Below are positions 59,274 to 64,000 of a DNA stretch of 64,000 nt, piece after piece. The DNA comes from Streptomyces sp. NRRL S-646. Its GTDB lineage: Bacteria; Actinomycetota; Actinomycetes; Streptomycetales; Streptomycetaceae. A model generated the notes under the pieces. It worked only from the letters and a program-made list of their open reading frames with translations, had not been told where the DNA came from and ran no database searches. The stretch lies in contig NZ_JODC01000003.1 of the NCBI RefSeq assembly GCF_000720765.1, positions 186,001 to 250,000 of the forward strand, read 5' to 3'. Position numbers and translations under genes: made by a program. How positions within the stretch are numbered: position 1 is the first letter of the stretch; each line of letters begins with the position of its first letter.

Positions 59274-59317
59274 CGGGCGGCTCCCGGGGCCGAGGCGTCG
59301 GGTCGGGAGGTGATCAT
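59270..59317 (-). CDS. 15-codon leader ORF before the epimerase gene
   Basis: ATG 59315-59317 has the strong ribosome site AAGGAG at good spacing. The peptide reads M-I-T-S-R-P-D-A-S-A-P-G-A-A-R and its TGA overlaps the epimerase ATG (ATGA, 59270-59273). The epimerase itself lacks its own ribosome site, so this leader probably couples its translation. Confidence 0.55.
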   Translation of the reverse strand: MITSRPDASAPGAAR

Positions 59318-59448
59318 CTGGGGTTCTCCTTCGGAGGGGGTGGTGCGCGTGCCTCGGGCGGCGGGGCCGGGCGCCTGCGGCAGGGCGTGGGCCGACGCGC
59401 GTCGGCGTGCATGCGACCCGTGGGGGTGCGCCGGGGACGACTGCCGCG

Positions 59449-60858
59449 TCAGCACGGCCGGTCCGCTGGTGCATGGGCCGAGGCCCGGGTGAGGGTGCGG
59501 GTCGCGTGGATCAGCAGGGTCAGCGCGGCTGCCCCGCAGACGAGGGCCGGGACGCTGCCGGGACCCCAGTCGTCGACGAGGGTCTCCACCGGGGTGGCGA
59601 GGAAGCCGCACCCGGGGAGGCGGCTCGCGAAGACCGTGGCCGTGGCGGTGACCTCGGCCGTGGCCGCGGCGGTGAGGACGAGCGCGGGGGCGTGGGTGAA
59701 ACCGTGCGTGGTGAGGAGACGGGCGAGGAGCAGCAGGGCGCCCAGGGTGACGGTCTGGGCGTAGGCCGCGGGCTCGCCCAGGGCCGCGCCGCACAGGGCG
59801 AGCAGGGCCGTCAGCGCGCACAGGTACAGGGCGAACGTGCCGAGGAGGAGCGGTCGTACGGAGGCGGCGTACTCCTCCAGGGCGCGGCTGGCGGTCAGTC
59901 TGCGGCGGGCGCGTACGGCGAAGAGGTGGGCGCTCCAGGCCGCTGGGGCGCAGGCCAGCAGGAGGGCCAGGACGGGGGCCGTGGCGAGGGGCCAGGGGCC
60001 GCCGGCGGTGCCGGTGGGCGGGCCGTCGGGGCCTCCGGCGAGGGCTGCCCGCAGGAAGCCGTCGCCGAGGAGGGCGTACGCGAGGAGCCAGTACGTGCAC
60101 ACGCGGCTGCCGTGCGTGTGCGGGAGGGTTCCCGGGGGTCTGCGGTCCGTCGCGCCGAGGGGGCCGCGGGTGAGCGCGGCGCGCAGGGCGAGGGCGACGG
60201 CGAGGACACCGACGGCGGCCGCGATCGCGCGCGCCTGCCCGTGGGTGAGGTGCAGGGCGGCGACGGTCGCCGCGCACAGTGCTCCGGGCAGGAGGGTGAG
60301 CAGGACCCAGTCGGCGCGTGCCCTGGGCACGTTGAGGGCTGCTGGGCGGGCAGGGGTGCCGTCGTCGCGGGGTACGCGCGCGTACATCTCCTCCGCCAGG
60401 GAGAAGACGTCCCGGTGCCGGAAGCGTGCGGCGGTCCGGTCAGTGACGCCGTGCGCCTCCAGGCCCGCAGCGATCTCCAAGGGGTCCACCGCCCGCTCGC
60501 ACAGCTCGCGGTGACGGTGCATCAGCGCCTTCACCGGATCGGCGGCGGCGCGCCGGGGAGCAGCGGGTTCCCGGCGGGTGGCCGGGGCGGCGGCGTCGGC
60601 ATGCGCGGGCGCCGTGGCTTCGGCCTCTGCACGCGTGTGTGCCGGGGGTTCGGCGTCAACATGGGCACGGGCCGGGGCTTCGGTGTCGCCACGCGTGCGT
60701 GCCAGGGCGTCATCGCCGCCGCGCGTACCAGGTGCCGTCTCGCCTGCGGTGGTGTCCGAGGCGGAGGTCTGCCCCGCGAGCCATCCCTGTGACCGTTCGT
60801 CCCAGGCTCCGGGGCTGTCCGGGGTGCCCGGGCGGTCCAGTGCTCCCAAGTCGCTCAT
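59449..60858 (-). CDS. Polytopic membrane protein of the polysaccharide cluster
   Basis: A 469-residue protein. An Ala/Glu/Arg-rich N-terminal ~110 residues with A-P-A-H and P-A-H-T units is followed by a short domain (about 110-165, with K-A-L-M-H-R-H-R-E-L) and about eight membrane segments up to the end. It does not clearly match PelG or another flippase, though its place in the cluster suggests export or synthesis of the polymer. ATG 60856-60858 overlaps the pelF stop (ATGA). A 131-bp gap and the leader ORF separate it from the epimerase gene. Confidence 0.7.
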   Translation of the reverse strand: MSDLGALDRPGTPDSPGAWDERSQGWLAGQTSASDTTAGETAPGTRGGDDALARTRGDTEAPARAHVDAEPPAHTRAEAEATAPAHADAAAPATRREPAAPRRAAADPVKALMHRHRELCERAVDPLEIAAGLEAHGVTDRTAARFRHRDVFSLAEEMYARVPRDDGTPARPAALNVPRARADWVLLTLLPGALCAATVAALHLTHGQARAIAAAVGVLAVALALRAALTRGPLGATDRRPPGTLPHTHGSRVCTYWLLAYALLGDGFLRAALAGGPDGPPTGTAGGPWPLATAPVLALLLACAPAAWSAHLFAVRARRRLTASRALEEYAASVRPLLLGTFALYLCALTALLALCGAALGEPAAYAQTVTLGALLLLARLLTTHGFTHAPALVLTAAATAEVTATATVFASRLPGCGFLATPVETLVDDWGPGSVPALVCGAAALTLLIHATRTLTRASAHAPADRPC

Positions 60859-62582
60859 CGCGCCCCCTCGGTGGCCGGCATCGGGGGTGTCGTCCGCGGC
60901 GGCGTCGCGCGTACCGGGGTGCCCGTCGCCCAGCCGGGGCCGCCGCGGGCCACTACACGCGCGTCCCGACGGGTCCAGCGGCCGGGGACATGAGCCTCGG
61001 CGGGGACGGCGAACGGCAGTGGCTCCCCCGCGTCGTCGAGGACGACACGGCGCACCGGGGTGTGCGAGACGATCTCCAGGTAAATGCCGTGAAATGCCGT
61101 GGTGTTCTGCTCGACGGTGAACAGTTCGAGCGCACGCGCGCGTGCGGCGGCCCCCAGGCGCTCCCGGCGCTCGGGGTCGCGCAGCAGTGCCAGGCACGCC
61201 TCGGCGAGCGCCCGCGGGTTGCGCGGCGGCACGACGAGCCCCGTGCCCCCGATGACCTCCACGACCGCCCCGACGTCCGTGGAGACGGTCGCGCGGCCGC
61301 AGAACATGGCCTCGACCAGGCTGATCGGGAACCCCTCGACGACGCTGGACAGCACGGTCACCGCTCCGGCGGCGTACGCGTCGGCGAGGCTCGGCAGCTC
61401 CGGGCCGCCGATCTCCTCGAAGGAGACGGGGTTGTCGCCGACGGCGTGCAGCCCTGCCGCCTCGTCGGGGAACAGCTGCGCCGCCAGCGCCCGGCAGTGG
61501 CCGAGGTAGGCCTCGCCGTCGGGGCCGTCCGGGGTACCGACGATCCGCAGCAGGGTCTTCGGCGCCTCCTTGCGGATCTCCGCGAAGGCGTGCAGCAGCG
61601 ACACCAGGTCCTTGGCGGGTTCGACGCGGCCGACCCAGACCAGCGTGTCGGGGTCCGCGGACTCCGGGGACTCACCGACCTCGGCGAACCGGGAGGCGTC
61701 CATGCCCGGGTAGACCGTGCGGAGCTTCACGCGGTCGGCGCCGCACCGTTCCTGCCAGCGGCGGGCGTGCGCGTTGCCGGGCGTGACGATTGCGGCCCGG
61801 TCGTAGATCTCGGCGGCGAGTCTGCCGTGGAAGGCGGCGAGCAGGGACCGTACCGCGGGCGGGGCGTCCGTGGCGGCCAGGTAGTGCGTGCGCAGCCGCA
61901 CGCCGTACTCGGTCAGCAGCAGGGGTACGCCGTGGAAGTGGCGGGCGAGCAGTCCGGGCAGGGCCGCGGGGCCGCCGGATGTCGCGTGGCACAGGTCGAC
62001 CGAGCCGAGTCCGTCGTCCTCGTACCAGTCGAGCGAGAGGGGGCGCAGGGCGCGTTCCAGGTGTGCGGCGACCGCGAGGAGATCGGGTACGCGCGCCTCA
62101 CGTGCCGCCCCCAGGGCGCCCGGCGCACGACAGGCGCGCTCCAGGGCTCGTACGGCGGCCTCGGAGCGAAGCGCTCCCACCAGGCCGCGCTCGTCCCGGG
62201 CGAGTTCGGCGAGCCCGTACAGGGCGCTGGCGAAACGGTCCGCCTCGGCGGCCGGGGCCTCCCTCGAAGCGCCGGAAGGATCCCCGGCGTGCCCGGCACA
62301 CAGCGCGGCCGCCAACTCCCCATAGCACTCGGCGAACCGCCGCCGCGCCCGGCGGCCGTGGATCGCCCCGTCGTCCTCGGCCGTCCACAACGGCGCCGTC
62401 CGCACCCGGGCGACCTGCGGCGGCAGCCCGACCCAGCCCCCGTTCTCCTGGCGTTCGCTGCGGCTGAGCGCGTAGACGTCGAACTCGTGCTGCCCCAGCC
62501 CGCGCACGAGCCGGTCGCACCAGAGCCTGGCGTCACCGCTCACATACGGATAGCCACCCTCCGTAAGCAGTCCGATGCGCAC
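60855..62582 (-). CDS. pelF: PelF-like GT4 glycosyltransferase (DUF3492)
   Basis: A 575-residue cytoplasmic glycosyltransferase. It opens V-R-I-G-L-L-T-E-G-G-Y-P-Y-V-S-G, the DUF3492/PelF start, with C-D-R-L-V-R-G-L after it. The GT4 half has V-Y-P-G-M-D, V-W-V-G-R-V-E-P-A-K-D and the E-x7-E sugar-nucleotide motif E-G-F-P-I-S-L-V-E-A-M. PelF uses UDP-sugars (UDP-GlcNAc or UDP-GalNAc) to build the Pel polymer. GTG 62580-62582 is chosen because homologues start there. It heads the four-gene cluster. Confidence 0.85.
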   Translation of the reverse strand: MRIGLLTEGGYPYVSGDARLWCDRLVRGLGQHEFDVYALSRSERQENGGWVGLPPQVARVRTAPLWTAEDDGAIHGRRARRRFAECYGELAAALCAGHAGDPSGASREAPAAEADRFASALYGLAELARDERGLVGALRSEAAVRALERACRAPGALGAAREARVPDLLAVAAHLERALRPLSLDWYEDDGLGSVDLCHATSGGPAALPGLLARHFHGVPLLLTEYGVRLRTHYLAATDAPPAVRSLLAAFHGRLAAEIYDRAAIVTPGNAHARRWQERCGADRVKLRTVYPGMDASRFAEVGESPESADPDTLVWVGRVEPAKDLVSLLHAFAEIRKEAPKTLLRIVGTPDGPDGEAYLGHCRALAAQLFPDEAAGLHAVGDNPVSFEEIGGPELPSLADAYAAGAVTVLSSVVEGFPISLVEAMFCGRATVSTDVGAVVEVIGGTGLVVPPRNPRALAEACLALLRDPERRERLGAAARARALELFTVEQNTTAFHGIYLEIVSHTPVRRVVLDDAGEPLPFAVPAEAHVPGRWTRRDARVVARGGPGWATGTPVRATPPRTTPPMPATEGAR

Positions 62583-62772
62583 CAGCGCACCCCCGATCTC
62601 CCGTATGGGGAGCCGCCGTTGACTCGGCGGCTCGCAGCGGGAAGAACGTATGCGGACAAGGCGGTGGCGCGACGGACGGTTGTCCATCGCACCACCAAAA
62701 GGGGTGAACGGTCGTAACTTTCCCGTGCGGATCGCGTTCGATAGCGCTAAGAGATCAAGCAGTTACGTTACG

Positions 62773-64000
62773 TCAGACCGCGGCGAGCTCCCGCCTGGCA
62801 GCCCTGCGCCGGGCCGCGACCTGGGGGTCGAGTGCCGGTACGGCGGCGAGCAGCTGCTTGGTGTACGGGTCCTGGGGGTTGTCGTACACCTCGTCGGCGG
62901 GCCCGGACTCGACGATCCGGCCGCGGCGCATCACCGCTACCCGGTCGCTGACCTGTCGTACGACGGCGAGGTCGTGGGCGACGAAGACGAGCGCGAGCCC
63001 GAGTTCGCGCTGCAGCTCGCCGAGCAGGGCGACCACCTGGGCCTGGGTGGTCACGTCCAGCGCGGAGACGGGCTCGTCGCAGACGATGACGCGCGGGTCG
63101 GCCGCGAGCGCCCGTGCGATGCCCACACGCTGGCGCTGGCCGCCGCTGAACTCGTGCGGGTAACGGTCGTAGTGCGCCCCTTCGAGCCCCACGCGCTCCA
63201 GCAGTTCTGTCACGCGCCCCCGGATGCGGTTCTCGTCCCGCTCACCCCGCGCGCGCAGCGGATCGGCGATCGACTCGCCCACGCTGCGGCGCGGATTGAG
63301 GGAGGAGACGGGGTCCTGGAACACCATCTGGACGGCCGGATTCACGCCCACGCGCGCGTGCCCCTCGTAACGGACCTCTCCGGCCGTCGGTTCCAGCAGC
63401 CCGACCAGCATCCGCCCGAGCGTGGTCTTGCCGCTGCCGCTCTCACCGACGATCCCGAGGGTCTCGCCGCGGCGGAGGGTCAGCGACACGCCGTCCACGG
63501 CGGCGAACGCCCGCTTGCCACGTCCGAATTCGCGCCGCAGCCCGGCCGCCTCCAGGACGACGTCCCCGGAAGCACCCGAAGAGACACCCCGGGCGTTCTC
63601 CGTCACGGTCGCGGGGGAGGCAGCCTCGGCGCGGTCAGCCGAAACGCCCGAGGAACCGACCCCGCCGTCCCCGGACACAACCCCCGGGGACCCACCCGCG
63701 ACACCGCCCGACAAAACATCCTCGGCACCCTCAGCCGAAACACCCGAGGAGCCGGCCCGGGCGCCCCGCGCCGAAGCGTCCGCAGAGACCGCCGCGGCGT
63801 CGCCAGGCGCAATACCCGGGGACACGGCCTCGCCATCCCCTGCCGAGACAGCCTTCGCGCCCTCGGACGAAGCCTCCGGCATGGCGCCCCCGCCATCCCC
63901 CGCCCCGGCATCCGAGACGACCCCAGGTGCCGTCCGCCGCACGTCCACCCGCGGAACCGCCGCCAGGAGGTCCCGTGTGTAGGGCTCCGTAGGTGCGTCC
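62773..64000 (-). CDS. Two-domain peptide-type ABC transporter ATPase (3' part; 5' end outside window)
   Basis: The open frame continues through the right edge. The first visible residues ([16 protein letters not shown]) are the end of a first DppD-like ATPase domain, followed by a ~120-residue Ala/Gly/Ser/Val-rich linker and a complete second domain: G-E-S-G-S-G-K-T-T (Walker A), F-Q-D-P (Q-loop), [12 protein letters not shown] (signature), [11 protein letters not shown] (Walker B) and a final P-Q-D-P-Y-T-K motif of DppF. It therefore encodes a fused DppD-DppF ATPase for peptide or nickel import or drug export. The permease genes are not in the window. Confidence 0.88.
   Translation of the reverse strand, partial: DAPTEPYTRDLLAAVPRVDVRRTAPGVVSDAGAGDGGGAMPEASSEGAKAVSAGDGEAVSPGIAPGDAAAVSADASARGARAGSSGVSAEGAEDVLSGGVAGGSPGVVSGDGGVGSSGVSADRAEAASPATVTENARGVSSGASGDVVLEAAGLRREFGRGKRAFAAVDGVSLTLRRGETLGIVGESGSGKTTLGRMLVGLLEPTAGEVRYEGHARVGVNPAVQMVFQDPVSSLNPRRSVGESIADPLRARGERDENRIRGRVTELLERVGLEGAHYDRYPHEFSGGQRQRVGIARALAADPRVIVCDEPVSALDVTTQAQVVALLGELQRELGLALVFVAHDLAVVRQVSDRVAVMRRGRIVESGPADEVYDNPQDPYTKQLLAAVPALDPQVAARRRAARRELAAV

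Overview
The window is a 64-kb stretch of core chromosome from a Streptomyces or very close relative. The evidence is uniformly very high GC with G/C third positions throughout, many GTG starts, typical Streptomyces protein families (SigR/RsrA, WblC, AdnA/AdnB, SlpD/SlpE-like lipoproteins, Sel1/TPR proteins, UPF0182) and intergenic repeats of the kind scattered through Streptomyces genomes. The gene order agrees with what I remember of the sigR to moeB part of the S. coelicolor chromosome; that is recollection, not a computed comparison. I see no transposase, integrase, phage gene, CRISPR array or rRNA. Both ends are cut inside genes: a secreted protein at the left and a two-domain ABC ATPase at the right.

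Layout. 0-2.8 kb: secreted-protein tail, a lipoprotein, a small membrane protein, a GATase-1/AraC regulator and peptide deformylase. 2.8-6.8 kb: a TPR protein and two membrane HD-domain proteins, one canonical HD-GYP and one degenerate, separated by an 85-bp tandem duplication. 6.9-10.4 kb: sigR-rsrA thiol-stress switch, a hydrolase, a SRAP/HMCES protein and an HEGGH membrane protease. 10.5-16.3 kb: aroA, rsgA, sugE, an ABC-ATPase pseudogene, TetR, hisN, a CBS protein and a Fur-family regulator. 16.4-18.7 kb: two identical initiator tRNA genes around a Sel1-repeat protein. 18.8-27.9 kb: UPF0182, PPA1309-like, PDZ-Lon protease, a 54-aa membrane protein, moaE, an SDR, a DUF2342 metalloprotease and a NUDIX protein. 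27.9-34.6 kb: three AIM24-domain genes (one fused to TerD), a YgjP-like metalloprotease, a ThiF-like protein and an ABC1/UbiB kinase. 34.7-39.7 kb: zinc-ribbon protein, wblC with a long attenuator leader, uvrD2, mycoredoxin, methyltransferase. 39.7-49.3 kb: nudC, M20 dipeptidase, adnB, adnA. 49.6-57.5 kb: an ATL protein, a pseudokinase/flippase membrane protein, two tandem Tap-like lipoprotein peptidases and moeZ. 57.6-62.6 kb: four genes for a Pel/galactosaminogalactan-like polysaccharide. 62.8-64 kb: ABC ATPase.

How the parts connect. Three promoters have the exact sigma-R form GGAAT-N18-GTT: before sigR, before the mycoredoxin gene and before moeZ. One stress regulon therefore joins distant parts of the window. 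wblC (WhiB7 family) has an A/T block next to its -35, a well-spaced upstream ORF and an intrinsic terminator before the gene, which fits antibiotic-responsive autoregulation through attenuation. adnA, adnB and uvrD2 form a DNA break-repair group. The most promising less-characterised system is the locus at 57.6-62.6 kb: a PelF-like glycosyltransferase, an 8-TM membrane protein, a UDP-sugar epimerase preceded by a 15-codon leader ORF, and a spherulin-4-like glycoside hydrolase.
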